Below, piece after piece: positions 8,648 to 18,848 of a stretch of 64,000 nt of DNA (position 1 is the first letter of the stretch; each line of letters starts with the position of its first letter). The notes under the pieces are model-generated. The model saw only the letters and a list, made by a program, of their open reading frames with translations. It was not told where the DNA came from and searched no databases. A program made the translations under genes and the position numbers. Origin of the DNA: Flavobacterium hercynium (GTDB lineage: Bacteria > Bacteroidota > Bacteroidia > Flavobacteriales > Flavobacteriaceae); the NCBI RefSeq assembly GCF_002217285.1, contig NZ_MUGW01000017.1, forward strand, positions 255,663 through 319,662, given 5' to 3'.

Positions 8648-11101
8648 ATGAATGCATTTATGATTTACTTGCCAATTATTATGGCAATTGTTGGATTACT
8701 TTTCATGGGAATAAAAAGGACTTGGGTTTTAAAACAAGATGCAGGTGACGGCAAGATGAAAGAGATTTCAGATCACATCTACGAAGGGGCAATTGCCTTC
8801 TTAAAAGCCGAATACCGATTACTAACCTTCTTTGTAATTGGTGCAAGTTTAGTCTTAGCCGGAATTTCTTTTATAGTTCCTACCACACATATATTAATCG
8901 TAATTGCTTTTGTTTTTGGTGCCTTCTTTTCTGCTTTGGCGGGAAATATGGGAATGAAAATTGCCACCAAAACAAATGTTAGAACCACTCAGGCTGCCCG
9001 CACCAGTTTACCGCAGGCATTAAAGGTTTCTTTTGGAGGCGGAACCGTAATGGGACTTGGAGTTGCAGGTTTAGCTGTTTTGGGATTGACAGGATTCTTT
9101 ATTATTTTCTTTCACTTTTTTATGAATGGTGTTTGGGAAGGCGCAATTATAGATGGTGTTTCAAGAACTCCGTCAGAATTGATGACTATTGTTCTGGAGA
9201 CCTTGGCAGGATTTTCTTTAGGAGCAGAATCAATCGCTTTGTTTGCCAGAGTTGGTGGCGGAATTTATACTAAAGCTGCTGATGTTGGAGCCGATTTAGT
9301 TGGTAAGGTTGAAGCAGGAATTCCTGAAGATGATCCTCGTAATCCGGCCACAATTGCAGATAACGTAGGAGATAATGTCGGTGACGTTGCAGGAATGGGA
9401 GCCGATTTGTTTGGTTCGTATGTAGCAACCGTTTTAGCTGCTATGGTTTTAGGAAACTATGTAATTAAAGACATGGGCGGAAACATTCAGGATGCTTTTG
9501 GCGGTATAGGTCCGATTTTATTACCAATGGCCATTGCAGGTTTCGGAATTTTGTTTTCAATTATTGGAACAATGCTTGTGAAAATTTCAGATGATAATGC
9601 CAAAGAAGCACAAGTACAAAAAGCACTAAATATAGGAAACTGGGTTTCGATTGTTTTAACGGCAATTGCCTGTTTCTTTTTAGTACAATATATGTTGCCG
9701 GAAACAATGCAAATGAGTTTTTTTGGTGAAGGAGCAAAAGCCATTTCATCAATGCGTGTTTTCTATGCTACAATCGTTGGTTTAATTGTGGGTGGTGCTA
9801 TTTCATCAGTTACAGAATATTATACAGGATTAGGTACAAAACCCGTTATGGCAATTGTACAAAAATCATCTACAGGAGCAGGGACAAATGTAATAGCAGG
9901 TTTAGCAACCGGAATGATTTCTACTTTTCCAACTGTACTTTTATTTGCAGCTGCAATATGGATCTCGTATGCTTTAGCAGGATTTTATGGCGTTGCCTTA
10001 GCAGCATCTGCAATGATGGCAACAACAGCAATGCAATTGGCAATTGATGCTTTTGGACCTATCTCAGATAATGCAGGAGGAATTGCAGAAATGAGCGAAT
10101 TACCAAAAGAAGTTCGTACCAGAACCGATATTCTGGATTCAGTAGGAAATACAACCGCAGCAACCGGAAAAGGATTTGCAATTGCTTCAGCAGCTTTAAC
10201 GTCATTAGCTTTATTTGCGGCCTATGTAACTTTTACAGGAATAGACGGAATCAATATTTTTAAAGCACCTGTTTTAGCCATGTTATTTGTTGGTGGAATG
10301 ATTCCGGTAGTATTTTCCGCTTTAGCGATGAATTCAGTAGGAAAAGCGGCGATGGATATGGTTTATGAGGTACGCCGTCAGTTTAAGGAAATTCCCGGTA
10401 TTATGGAAGGAACCGGAAAACCGGAATATGGAAAATGTGTAGAAATTTCAACCAAAGCAGCGTTGCGTGAAATGATGTTGCCTGGAATTCTAACAATTGG
10501 TTTCCCTATTGCGATTGTTTTGTTAGGAAAACTGGTTTATGCAGACAACAATCAATTAATAGCTGAAATGCTTGGAGGTTATATGGCAGGAGTTACTGTT
10601 TCAGGAGTGCTTTGGGCTGTTTTTCAAAACAATGCCGGAGGTGCTTGGGATAATGCTAAAAAATCTTTTGAAGCTGGAGTTTTAATTAATGGAGAGATGA
10701 CCTATAAAGGTTCAGATGCGCATAAAGCCGCTGTAACCGGAGATACCGTTGGAGATCCGTTTAAAGATACATCAGGACCATCTATGAATATTCTAATCAA
10801 ATTAACATGTTTAATAGGGTTAGTCATCGCGCCTATTTTGGGTGATGGACATTCTTCTACCATAATAGCGAAAAAAAGTGCTTGTTGTGTAAAAATGAAT
10901 GCACATGCTGACGGTCTTCATGAAAAAACAGATTGCTTTGATACCAGCAAATACGATAAAAAGCGTGTTGAGGTTAATTTAACAACCACTAACGGTGTAA
11001 CAGTCGGAACCGTAACCAAAACAGAAAATGGAAAAACAACCACAGAAGTTTTTGAAGGAACGGAAGAAGATGTAAAAGCAAAAATTGAATCAACAAAGTG
11101 A
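8648..11101 (+). CDS. hppA: Ion-translocating membrane pyrophosphatase with C-terminal extension
   Basis: Couples pyrophosphate hydrolysis to H+ (or Na+) export across the inner membrane. About 16 transmembrane segments are visible, with the catalytic loops intact: [52 protein letters not shown] and, late, [15 protein letters not shown]. The loop [10 protein letters not shown] has Ala at about residue 504 where K+-independent enzymes have Lys, so this is predicted to be the K+-dependent type. After the last helix the protein runs on for about 70 hydrophilic residues containing [13 protein letters not shown] and TDCF, then a basic/acidic tail. The start is the ATG at 8648, because upstream codons overlap the ppa terminator. 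Ion specificity cannot be read from sequence alone. Confidence 0.95.
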   Translation: MNAFMIYLPIIMAIVGLLFMGIKRTWVLKQDAGDGKMKEISDHIYEGAIAFLKAEYRLLTFFVIGASLVLAGISFIVPTTHILIVIAFVFGAFFSALAGNMGMKIATKTNVRTTQAARTSLPQALKVSFGGGTVMGLGVAGLAVLGLTGFFIIFFHFFMNGVWEGAIIDGVSRTPSELMTIVLETLAGFSLGAESIALFARVGGGIYTKAADVGADLVGKVEAGIPEDDPRNPATIADNVGDNVGDVAGMGADLFGSYVATVLAAMVLGNYVIKDMGGNIQDAFGGIGPILLPMAIAGFGILFSIIGTMLVKISDDNAKEAQVQKALNIGNWVSIVLTAIACFFLVQYMLPETMQMSFFGEGAKAISSMRVFYATIVGLIVGGAISSVTEYYTGLGTKPVMAIVQKSSTGAGTNVIAGLATGMISTFPTVLLFAAAIWISYALAGFYGVALAASAMMATTAMQLAIDAFGPISDNAGGIAEMSELPKEVRTRTDILDSVGNTTAATGKGFAIASAALTSLALFAAYVTFTGIDGINIFKAPVLAMLFVGGMIPVVFSALAMNSVGKAAMDMVYEVRRQFKEIPGIMEGTGKPEYGKCVEISTKAALREMMLPGILTIGFPIAIVLLGKLVYADNNQLIAEMLGGYMAGVTVSGVLWAVFQNNAGGAWDNAKKSFEAGVLINGEMTYKGSDAHKAAVTGDTVGDPFKDTSGPSMNILIKLTCLIGLVIAPILGDGHSSTIIAKKSACCVKMNAHADGLHEKTDCFDTSKYDKKRVEVNLTTTNGVTVGTVTKTENGKTTTEVFEGTEEDVKAKIESTK

Positions 11102-11125
11102 TAAGCACTTGATAACGACAAACAA

Positions 11126-11155
11126 AAATGCCTCTAGAAATAGAGGCATTTTTTA
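11126..11155. terminator. Bidirectional terminator between hppA and the kinase gene
   Basis: ATGCCTCTA-GAAA-TAGAGGCAT forms a perfect 9-bp stem with a tetraloop, flanked by A-rich and T-rich runs. It can therefore terminate both converging transcripts. Confidence 0.92.
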
Positions 11156-11173
11156 TTTCGAATAAATTGATGT

Positions 11174-11788
11174 CTAGAATAAACCGTTAAGTTCAGCATC
11201 AATTCTATTAATGATGTTACCTAAATCTTCCGGATTGTCAACAAAGTTTATATTGTCAACATCAATGATTAAAAGTTTTCCTTTTGTATACGTTTGTATC
11301 CAGGCTTCGTATCTTTCGTTCAGACGGCTTAAATAATCAATAGAAATAGAGTTTTCGTATTCACGTCCGCGTTTATGAATTTGTCCCACTAAATTAGGAA
11401 TAGAACTTCTTAAGTAAATTAATAAATCCGGAGCCTTTACCATTGTTTCCATTAGTTCAAACAAAGAAGTATAATTCTCAAAATCACGGCTGGTCATTAA
11501 TCCCATCGAATACAAGTTGGGTGCAAAAATATGCGCATCCTCATAAATGGTTCTGTCCTGAACAATCTTTTTACCACTTTCACGAATTTGCAATACCTGA
11601 CGAAAACGACTGTTTAAGAAATAAATCTGTAAGTTAAATGACCAACGCTCCATTTGGTGGTAAAAGTCATCTAAATAAGGATTATCAACTACATCTTCAA
11701 AATGAGGCTCCCATTTAAAATGTTTCGCTAATAATTTGGTCAGCGTAGTTTTTCCAGCGCCTATATTTCCTGCTATTGCTATGTGCAT
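11174..11788 (-). CDS. Deoxynucleoside kinase (dNK family)
   Basis: Phosphorylates deoxynucleosides for salvage in the cytoplasm. The 204-residue protein has the P-loop GNIGAGKT at residues 7-14 and a DRTIYEDAHIFA segment corresponding to the ERS/DRS motif of the deoxyadenosine/deoxyguanosine/deoxycytidine kinase family. It also has the LID-like RGREYE with the arginines that contact phosphate, and SIDYLSRLNERYEAWI. The substrate (dA, dG or dC) cannot be told from this. Its start overlaps the end of the upstream hypothetical gene by one base, so the two are probably translated as a coupled pair. Confidence 0.9.
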   Translation of the reverse strand: MHIAIAGNIGAGKTTLTKLLAKHFKWEPHFEDVVDNPYLDDFYHQMERWSFNLQIYFLNSRFRQVLQIRESGKKIVQDRTIYEDAHIFAPNLYSMGLMTSRDFENYTSLFELMETMVKAPDLLIYLRSSIPNLVGQIHKRGREYENSISIDYLSRLNERYEAWIQTYTKGKLLIIDVDNINFVDNPEDLGNIINRIDAELNGLF

Positions 11789-12600
11789 TACGGTGTTACG
11801 ATTTTATAAATTGAAATTTCTCTAGATGTAAAAATAGATAAAATTTGGTCTTTGTAACAGAATTTATCAAAGGTTTTTTCTAAAATTTCAATTTCAGAAA
11901 TTACGTTCAAATTTGGCTCCTTCATAACGTTGTAATACAGTAAATTATTTTTGCTGAAAATATATTGCTGCTGATTTATAATTTCAATAGCATCAAAATC
12001 CGGCATTTTTCCCAATGAAGTTGTTTTTCCAAAAATATCGCAAGAGAAGCGGTTGTTGTTTTTATCAATCCAAAAAAAGGTATTAAAATCAGTTTGATAA
12101 TATTGTATGTTTTCTGTTAAAGGAGTAGAAACCGTTTTATATTCATTTTTCAAATAATCAAAAAGTCCTATTTGCTGGTTCAGCGCATTGTAAACCCAAA
12201 GCTGATTCTGAGTAGACATTCCAATGGCAGAAACAACAATTGGAATAGTATTTTGGGAAAAATTAATCTCCGTAATCTTATTAAGCTGGTTGTCCAGTAA
12301 AACAACACTATTGAAATCTTCATAAAACAAAACGATTTTAAGAGGATTTAGAATATCTACTTTTGTAATGTTCCCCAATGAAACATTTTTGTATTCAAAA
12401 GTTTCTTTTCCCTTGATTTTACTAAAAACATTGTTTTTTATTTGATAATAATAGCCAAAAGAATCATATCCCAAAAAGTTATCAGCATTGATTTTAAGAT
12501 GCGAAATAGGGGTTGGAGTTATTTTTGTTTGCGCAAAAGCCGCTGATAAAGAGCAAGATATAAAAAATGAAAATAAAATTTTTCGCAGCGTTTTGCTCAT
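11788..12600 (-). CDS. Exported protein of unknown function, coupled to the kinase gene
   Basis: A 270-residue protein with a clear signal peptide (KILFSFFISCSLSAAFAQ, cleavage after about residue 24). The rest shows repeated short beta-rich segments such as KITEINFSQNTIPIVVSAIG and LWVYNALNQQIGLFDYLKNE, and could be a beta-propeller, but I recognise no named family. It overlaps the kinase gene by one base, suggesting an operon. This partnership of an exported protein and a cytoplasmic kinase gives no obvious functional link. Confidence 0.75.
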   Translation of the reverse strand: MSKTLRKILFSFFISCSLSAAFAQTKITPTPISHLKINADNFLGYDSFGYYYQIKNNVFSKIKGKETFEYKNVSLGNITKVDILNPLKIVLFYEDFNSVVLLDNQLNKITEINFSQNTIPIVVSAIGMSTQNQLWVYNALNQQIGLFDYLKNEYKTVSTPLTENIQYYQTDFNTFFWIDKNNNRFSCDIFGKTTSLGKMPDFDAIEIINQQQYIFSKNNLLYYNVMKEPNLNVISEIEILEKTFDKFCYKDQILSIFTSREISIYKIVTP

Positions 12601-12834
12601 GAGATCAGGATTTATAAAAAAGCCAAATTACAAAAAAAAGGGCGTTAGAATACGCTAAAACAGATCTTTGTTGCGTTTTGATATAGCAATTTTAGCTAAT
12701 CTCAACAGTCTTTTAAATAAGCACTTTAGTCTATCGCTATACAGTATTCATATATTTAATTTTTAGGATCATAAAATTAATAATACATTTGAATGTAAGT
12801 TTTATCGGATTTACTACATTCTAAAAATAAACCA

Positions 12835-13740
12835 ATGAAAAAGATAGCATATTATTTATTCTTCCTGCTCGTTTTTAGTCAGATGCAGGCACAAAAAGAT
12901 TTTCAGGGAATGGCTGTTTATGAGTCGAAAACGCAAGCTCCCAAAATTGATGGAATACGAAGTGGAAACAGAGATATTACGCCTGAGATGCAAAAAACCA
13001 TAGAGGAACGTATGAAACAAATGCTGGAAAAAACGTTTGTTCTTAATTTTGATAAATCAGCTTCTATCTACAAAGAAGAAGAAAAACTCGAAGCGCCCGG
13101 TCAGCAAGGCGGTGGTATGCGAATGATGATGAACTCTATGATGGGCGGTGGCGGAACTTTTTATAAAGATGTAAAAAGTAAATCGTATACCGTAGATAAG
13201 GAATTTATGGGAAAAGAGTTTTTAGTTACTGATTCTTTACCTCAATTAAAATGGAAATTAGAAGCTGAAACCAAATTGATTGGCGGCTACACCTGCTACA
13301 AAGCAACTGCAGTAAAAGAAGCCAGTAAAACAGATTTTAGAAATTTCAGACCTAAAAATCCAGATGATAAAAAGGCAGCAAAGAAAGCCGACGAAACGAA
13401 AAAAACATCGGCTGAAACCAAAACCAATTTCGAAGATAATTTTGAGATGCCAAAAGAAATAGCCATTACAGCTTGGTATACGCCGGATATTCCAGTAAGT
13501 CAGGGACCTGAAAATTATTGGGGATTACCTGGATTGATTTTAGAAATCAATGATGGAAAAACAGTTATTTTATGCTCTAAAGTTGTGTTGAATGCAAAAG
13601 ACAAAGTAACCATAAAACCATCTACAAAAGGCAAAGTTGTTTCTCAAAAGGATTATGACGAAACGGTTATCAAAAAAATGGAAGAGTTTAGAGAAATGAA
13701 TCGCGGTCGCGCCGGAGGACCGCCCATGATGGGAAGATAA
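12835..13740 (+). CDS. GLPGLI family exported protein
   Basis: A 301-residue periplasmic or envelope protein. A signal peptide (KKIAYYLFFLLVFSQMQAQ) is followed by a GLPGLI-family body, with the name-giving motif W-GLPGLI at residues 229-235. Unusual features are a Met/Gly-rich stretch around residues 95-107 (MMMNSMMGGGG) and a Lys-rich low-complexity segment around 180-200. GLPGLI proteins of Bacteroidetes often sit beside TonB-like barrel genes; here one starts 40 bp downstream, so they are probably one operon. Function is unknown; a role with metals or the partner barrel is only a guess. Confidence 0.87.
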   Translation: MKKIAYYLFFLLVFSQMQAQKDFQGMAVYESKTQAPKIDGIRSGNRDITPEMQKTIEERMKQMLEKTFVLNFDKSASIYKEEEKLEAPGQQGGGMRMMMNSMMGGGGTFYKDVKSKSYTVDKEFMGKEFLVTDSLPQLKWKLEAETKLIGGYTCYKATAVKEASKTDFRNFRPKNPDDKKAAKKADETKKTSAETKTNFEDNFEMPKEIAITAWYTPDIPVSQGPENYWGLPGLILEINDGKTVILCSKVVLNAKDKVTIKPSTKGKVVSQKDYDETVIKKMEEFREMNRGRAGGPPMMGR

Positions 13741-13779
13741 TTCTATACGCAATATTTACTTATTATAAATGCCTTCAAA

Positions 13780-16467
13780 ATGAACAAATTACTTTGGTTC
13801 CTTGCTTTTTTATTGACTTCTGTTTCCTATTCTCAAAGCATTCGTTTTGATGGATTTATTCAGGATGAACAAAAGAATGCTTTAGAAATGGCCAATATTA
13901 TGGCAATCAATAATGCTACTAAAGCAATGGATTCATACGGAATTACAAATGATAAAGGTAAGTTTCAGCTCACCTTAAAACCCAATGCTTCTTATGCAAT
14001 TAAGGTGAGTTATCTGGGAATGAAATCTAAAGAAATTACACTTACTACCAAAACAGAAAATATTAATCAGAACATCGTCATGGACGATGCCGGAATAGAA
14101 CTCGAAGGTGTCGAAATTGTTCGTGAAATGCCCGTTTCTATAAAAGGCGATACGATTGTTTATAATGCCGATTCCTTTAAATCAGGAACAGAAAGAAAAC
14201 TCGAAGATGTACTAAAAAAATTACCGGGAGTTGAGGTTAATGCTGATGGAGAAATTGAAGTAGAGGGCAAAAAAGTGAGTAAATTGATGGTAGAAGGAAA
14301 GGATTTCTTTGATGGAGATACCAAATTGGGTGTCAAAAATATTCCTGCTGATGCCATTGATAAAATTCAGGTTTTACGAAATTACAATGAGATTGGAGCT
14401 TTAAAAGGATTAGAAAACGATCAGGACAATCTTGCTATGAATATTAAACTGAAAGAAGGGAAAAAGAACTTTTGGTTTGGTGATATGACAGCAGGAACAG
14501 GAGTAGGAGAGCTGGACAGCAGATACATCATTAACCCGAAACTGTTTTATTACAGTCCAAAATACAGCATAAATTTAATTACAAATTTTAATAACATAGG
14601 CGAATTACCGCTCACAGCTCAGGACTATTTTAAATTCACTGGTGGATTTAGAAATATGATGAAAAAGGGAGGAAGCAATTTTAATGTTTCATCGAATGAT
14701 TTAGGAATTTCGATTTTAAGAAATAATCGTGCTAAGGAAATCGAAACGAAATTTGGAGCCACAAACTTTGCTTACTCTGTAAACAAAAAATGGAACATTA
14801 GCGGTTTCGGAATTCTTTCTTCTTCAAAAACTAATCTCGAGACCAACTCACAAACGACGATTTTAGATTCTGGAGATCAGCAAAAAAGAGACGAGGTAAC
14901 ACATCAAAAAAATAATTTGGGGCTTTTTAAACTAAGTTCGAGCTACAAGCCCAATACAAAATTGCAGTTCGATTATGATGTTTTGACCAAATTATCAAAG
15001 CAGGATGAAGATACTGATTTGTTGCGGGAATCCGTAGTCAATAATTTTTCGGTTACAGAAAACATTTTAACAACCAAAAAGCAAAATCCAACGTCTATCA
15101 ATCAAAATTTGAGTTTGTATTACACACAAAGTGATAAAAACATTTTTGCGTTCGAAATGCAGCATTTGTATCAGGATGAAAACCCGTTTTACAATGCCAA
15201 TTTAAGATCACAGCCTTTTGATATGACAGGTTACATATCAGGGCAGAACAGAAATGATCTGAATCAGGATCGATTTGTAAAAACCAATAAGATAGATGCT
15301 AAATTAGATTATTACTATATGGTTACGCCAAAAAGTAATATCAACATTACGTTGGGAAATACTTACTCACACCAAAATTTTGATTCGAACATTTTTCAGA
15401 TCTTAGATAATGGAGATAAAAATGATTTGAATGGGAATGAGAATAAGAACAATGTAAACTATAATTTTAATGATACCTTTTTAGGTCTTCATTATAAAAT
15501 ATTGACAGGAAAGTTTACACTGACACCAGGAGTTAGCCTGCATTCGTATCAAATGGAAAACACGCAATTGGGAACAGGTTTTGCTCAAAACTTCATGAAA
15601 TTCCTGCCCGATTTTTTTGCATTGTATCAAATAAAAAAAGCAGAAACGCTAACTTATAATTTTTCATTGTCCAATGATTTTACAGATATTAATCAATTGG
15701 CTTCGGGATATGTATTGTCAGATTACAGCAGTTTGTTTAGAGGAAATCGTTTTTTAGAAAATGCGACTTCACAAGTTCATACGCTGCGTTATTTCAAATA
15801 TAATATGTTCAATTTTGAAAATATTTTTGCAAATGCAACCTATACCAAAAAGACGGATGCAATAAAAACACAGGCAGATTTTACAGGAATTAATCAATCA
15901 TCGACACCATACAATTCTAATTTGGCTGATGAAACCTTTACAGGAATTGGAAATTATGGAAGATCGTTTTTGAGAAATTATAAAGCCTCTGTAAATGCAG
16001 TTTTGAACTGGTCAAAATTCAACAACATTCAGAATAACGTTTTGGCAACAACAGAAAGTTTTAGTCAAAGTTATACCGTAAAAGCTTCAACAAACTATAA
16101 AAACTTACCGAATATCGAGTTTGGATATAACGCTTTAATAAACAAATACAGCGGTTCGACATTCTACACAGACAAGCCTTTTGCGAGATTAGATTATTAT
16201 TTTCTGAATAGTTTTTCGTTTGTTTCTGAATATGAGTTTTACCATTATTACAACGGAAGCAAATCGGTGAATAACGAATATGATTTTTTAAGCGCCAGTT
16301 TAATTTATCAAAAGAAAGACAGTAAATGGGAATATAAACTTGCTGCAACGAATTTGTTGAATACAAAATTCCTAAACGATGACAGTTTTTCGCAGTTTTC
16401 TACCCGCGTATCTCAATATGCAGTACAGCCGCGCTACATCATTTTTTCAATGAAATATAATTTATAA
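13780..16467 (+). CDS. TonB-receptor-like outer-membrane beta-barrel protein
   Basis: An 895-residue outer-membrane protein. A signal peptide (NKLLWFLAFLLTSVSYSQ) is followed by a CarboxypepD_reg-like domain (about residues 20-105). A plug-like region comes next (VYNADSFKSGTERKLEDVL, LPGVEVNADGEIEVEGK, IQVLRNYNEIGALKGL), and then a long barrel of the OMP_b-brl_3 type ending YIIFSMKYNL. No TonB box was identified with confidence. This architecture is the common partner of GLPGLI proteins. It is probably cotranscribed with the gene 40 bp upstream. The ligand is unknown. Confidence 0.84.
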   Translation: MNKLLWFLAFLLTSVSYSQSIRFDGFIQDEQKNALEMANIMAINNATKAMDSYGITNDKGKFQLTLKPNASYAIKVSYLGMKSKEITLTTKTENINQNIVMDDAGIELEGVEIVREMPVSIKGDTIVYNADSFKSGTERKLEDVLKKLPGVEVNADGEIEVEGKKVSKLMVEGKDFFDGDTKLGVKNIPADAIDKIQVLRNYNEIGALKGLENDQDNLAMNIKLKEGKKNFWFGDMTAGTGVGELDSRYIINPKLFYYSPKYSINLITNFNNIGELPLTAQDYFKFTGGFRNMMKKGGSNFNVSSNDLGISILRNNRAKEIETKFGATNFAYSVNKKWNISGFGILSSSKTNLETNSQTTILDSGDQQKRDEVTHQKNNLGLFKLSSSYKPNTKLQFDYDVLTKLSKQDEDTDLLRESVVNNFSVTENILTTKKQNPTSINQNLSLYYTQSDKNIFAFEMQHLYQDENPFYNANLRSQPFDMTGYISGQNRNDLNQDRFVKTNKIDAKLDYYYMVTPKSNINITLGNTYSHQNFDSNIFQILDNGDKNDLNGNENKNNVNYNFNDTFLGLHYKILTGKFTLTPGVSLHSYQMENTQLGTGFAQNFMKFLPDFFALYQIKKAETLTYNFSLSNDFTDINQLASGYVLSDYSSLFRGNRFLENATSQVHTLRYFKYNMFNFENIFANATYTKKTDAIKTQADFTGINQSSTPYNSNLADETFTGIGNYGRSFLRNYKASVNAVLNWSKFNNIQNNVLATTESFSQSYTVKASTNYKNLPNIEFGYNALINKYSGSTFYTDKPFARLDYYFLNSFSFVSEYEFYHYYNGSKSVNNEYDFLSASLIYQKKDSKWEYKLAATNLLNTKFLNDDSFSQFSTRVSQYAVQPRYIIFSMKYNL

Positions 16468-16497
16468 AGAAAATTCAGCTTTTAAAATTTTTAGCAT

Positions 16498-16527
16498 CTT
16501 GTTTTCATTAAGAAACAAATATCTTTG
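16498..16527 (+). promoter_or_regulatory. Promoter (TTG-N18-TATCTTTG)
   Basis: TTG at 16499-16501 and TATCTTTG at 16520-16527, 18 nt apart, match the Bacteroidetes promoter. The predicted transcript start near 16534 puts an upstream in-frame TTG (16525) inside the promoter and supports the ATG at 16558 as the start codon. Confidence 0.8.
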
Positions 16528-16557
16528 TTATTGATATTAATAGCCAAAACTTATTTT

Positions 16558-18786
16558 ATGTGCAATTTCAAATGGACTTTCCTATTGCTTTTTTGTGTCC
16601 TGACGACTTCTTTTTCTCAGACCAAAACGATAGAAAAGGGAACTTATATTTCGACTAACAAAAGTCAAAAAATCAAACTAAATTTATTAGAAGATAACAA
16701 ATACGATTTGGTTTTTTATTCGGGAGAATACAAGATCAAAGGCGATTCACTATTGTTTTCTCAAAAAGATAAAAGTGAAAATGCTTTTAATGTAACCTTC
16801 AATAAAGGTAAAAAGGCAGATAAAATAAAAGTAAAGTTTGTAGATCCGTCTTATTATTCCTTTTATATCGGTACACAAAACGGGAATGGACCAATTAATT
16901 ACACCAGACTTTCAGACATTAAAAGTAAGGTAGATCCGGAATGGAAAAGTTTAGATGTCGAATTTGATTTAGAAACACCTGCTGAATTCTTGTACTTAGT
17001 GTACGAGAAGTATCAGGAAGAAAGTCAGATTTCGAAATTTGCAATTCCAAAAGATGCTTCAGAAATAGTGATTAAATACGAGTTGGATGCTTTAGTTAAT
17101 ATGAATCTTGTTGGTGTTTTTGATAAAAAAAACAATGAGTTGAAAATATCTGAAAATGGTGCACAGAATCCCTTAGTTTTTATAAACGCAAAGGATGTAA
17201 AACCAGAAGAAACTCAGAATGCCAAATCGATTACAAATGAAAAAGTTTTAAACTGGTCTTATCCGGGGAAAGAACCATTAGTAAGTGATGACTTTGGGAC
17301 AGATTTTGCAGTAGACAGCAATTCTACGTATCAGAATTCTAATTTCAACTTTAAATTTAAGATTGCAGATAATCTAAAAACAGCACTTTCAGACACTAAG
17401 GCTTCTAAAAGTAAGTTTTTAGTGGTTGGTGTTGATACTAAAAATCCTGCTGCTAAAACAGACTTTGCTGCTTTTATAAAAGGTTTAGAAGAACAGGTTA
17501 GTTATAGCATGTACAATGGTTATGATCCTCAGTACGATGTTTTCAATTATTACCTGGCAACAGCCAACGATAAAAAATGGCTAAAAACCAATGCTATTAC
17601 AAATGATCCAAGTGTTATTGTTTTAAATGGTGACGGAGAAATTTTAGCAACTGCAAAATCGAATTTGTTAGACAAAAAATCAGAGTTTAGCTATTACGAT
17701 AATTTTTATAAAAGCCTGCAGGTAACCAGCGCGTTTTATGGTTTTAAAAAAGTACAGACCAATAAAAAAGCTACAGATGCTGACTTAATCACCGCTTTTC
17801 ATAATGTTGCCATAACTGAATTGCCATACGATTATAACTACAGTACAGATAGCACTTATGCTGACGAAGTGACGTATTTTAAAAACGTAAAAGTAAGTCT
17901 GGACAAAAAAGAAATTAATCAGCTTTGGAAAAAAGTAATTGAAGCACATCAAAAAGATACAAAACCAAATAGATTATTGGTAGAAACCATTCTGAAAGAA
18001 ATTAAAAATCAAGGGTTTTACAAGCATTTTTTTAATGAAGACAAAGTACTAAACGATACCGATTTCCTGTCAATAGATTACTTACTAAAACATTACGATG
18101 CTATTCAGCAATGGAATGTTCAGAATGAGCAGGGAGAAAATGTTTTAGCGATAGGAAACTTAAGTGCAGAAATTGCAAATGCATTACAACAAAGCACTTA
18201 CATTCCACAAGAAGGAGTTGAAGGAACTGCTAATCAGGACAAAACAAATGCAGTTTATAAAAAAATGATTGCTGCCGGAAAAGGAAATTATGATTGTTAC
18301 AGAAATTATTTCGCGTTTTTAACTTCAGAAAGCGAACAAAAAGGAGATGATACACCTTTAATGAAAGAATTCAGTGCTTACTTTGACACGTACTTATCAC
18401 CAGAGAAAGGAAATGTAATTCAGCGATTAGACGACATGTATGCTAATGTGGGAACAGATTACCAATATATGTATGGAGACTGGACTTCATTTAAAGATTA
18501 CCATTCTAACTTAGCTAATTCTGTTGCCTGGGCAGTTACCCTAAAGCCGGAAAATGCCAGTTATATTAAAGCGGCTATTGCCTGGTCTGAGTACAGTTTA
18601 CTGATTACCAAAAATAATTCATATTACTTAGATACTTTGGCTCAATTGTATTACAAAGACGGTCAAAAAAACAAAGCAATCGAAACACAGCAGCTAGCCG
18701 TTAAATTTATAAGTAGTGTTTTTGACGAACAAACAGCCACTGAAATTCGCGAAACCTTATCTAAAATGCAAAACGGAACGTATTAG
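16558..18786 (+). CDS. Exported protein with thioredoxin-like and TPR-like regions
   Basis: A 742-residue protein of unknown function. The signal peptide (KWTFLLLFCVLTTSFSQ) is followed by a beta-rich N-terminal region. A middle region resembles a thioredoxin fold (SKFLVVGVDTKNPAAKTDFA and later PSVIVLNGDGEILATAKS) but lacks a CxxC. The C-terminal helical part ends in a TPR-like pair (YYLDTLAQLYYKDGQKNKAI). This is reminiscent of Bacteroidetes thioredoxin-family lipoproteins, but the evidence is by eye only. It is monocistronic, with a strong promoter and terminator. Upstream TTG codons were rejected because they overlap the promoter. Confidence 0.75.
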   Translation: MCNFKWTFLLLFCVLTTSFSQTKTIEKGTYISTNKSQKIKLNLLEDNKYDLVFYSGEYKIKGDSLLFSQKDKSENAFNVTFNKGKKADKIKVKFVDPSYYSFYIGTQNGNGPINYTRLSDIKSKVDPEWKSLDVEFDLETPAEFLYLVYEKYQEESQISKFAIPKDASEIVIKYELDALVNMNLVGVFDKKNNELKISENGAQNPLVFINAKDVKPEETQNAKSITNEKVLNWSYPGKEPLVSDDFGTDFAVDSNSTYQNSNFNFKFKIADNLKTALSDTKASKSKFLVVGVDTKNPAAKTDFAAFIKGLEEQVSYSMYNGYDPQYDVFNYYLATANDKKWLKTNAITNDPSVIVLNGDGEILATAKSNLLDKKSEFSYYDNFYKSLQVTSAFYGFKKVQTNKKATDADLITAFHNVAITELPYDYNYSTDSTYADEVTYFKNVKVSLDKKEINQLWKKVIEAHQKDTKPNRLLVETILKEIKNQGFYKHFFNEDKVLNDTDFLSIDYLLKHYDAIQQWNVQNEQGENVLAIGNLSAEIANALQQSTYIPQEGVEGTANQDKTNAVYKKMIAAGKGNYDCYRNYFAFLTSESEQKGDDTPLMKEFSAYFDTYLSPEKGNVIQRLDDMYANVGTDYQYMYGDWTSFKDYHSNLANSVAWAVTLKPENASYIKAAIAWSEYSLLITKNNSYYLDTLAQLYYKDGQKNKAIETQQLAVKFISSVFDEQTATEIRETLSKMQNGTY

Positions 18787-18812
18787 ATTTTAAATAAATT
18801 TCAATAAAAACA

Positions 18813-18843
18813 AACCCCGACAAAATTTTACGTTGTCGGGGTT
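18813..18843. terminator. Bidirectional terminator
   Basis: AACCCCGACAA (18813-18823) pairs perfectly with TTGTCGGGGTT (18833-18843), flanked by A-rich and T-rich tracts. It lies between the converging 16558 gene and the DUF4153 gene. Confidence 0.92.
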
Positions 18844-18848
18844 TACTT

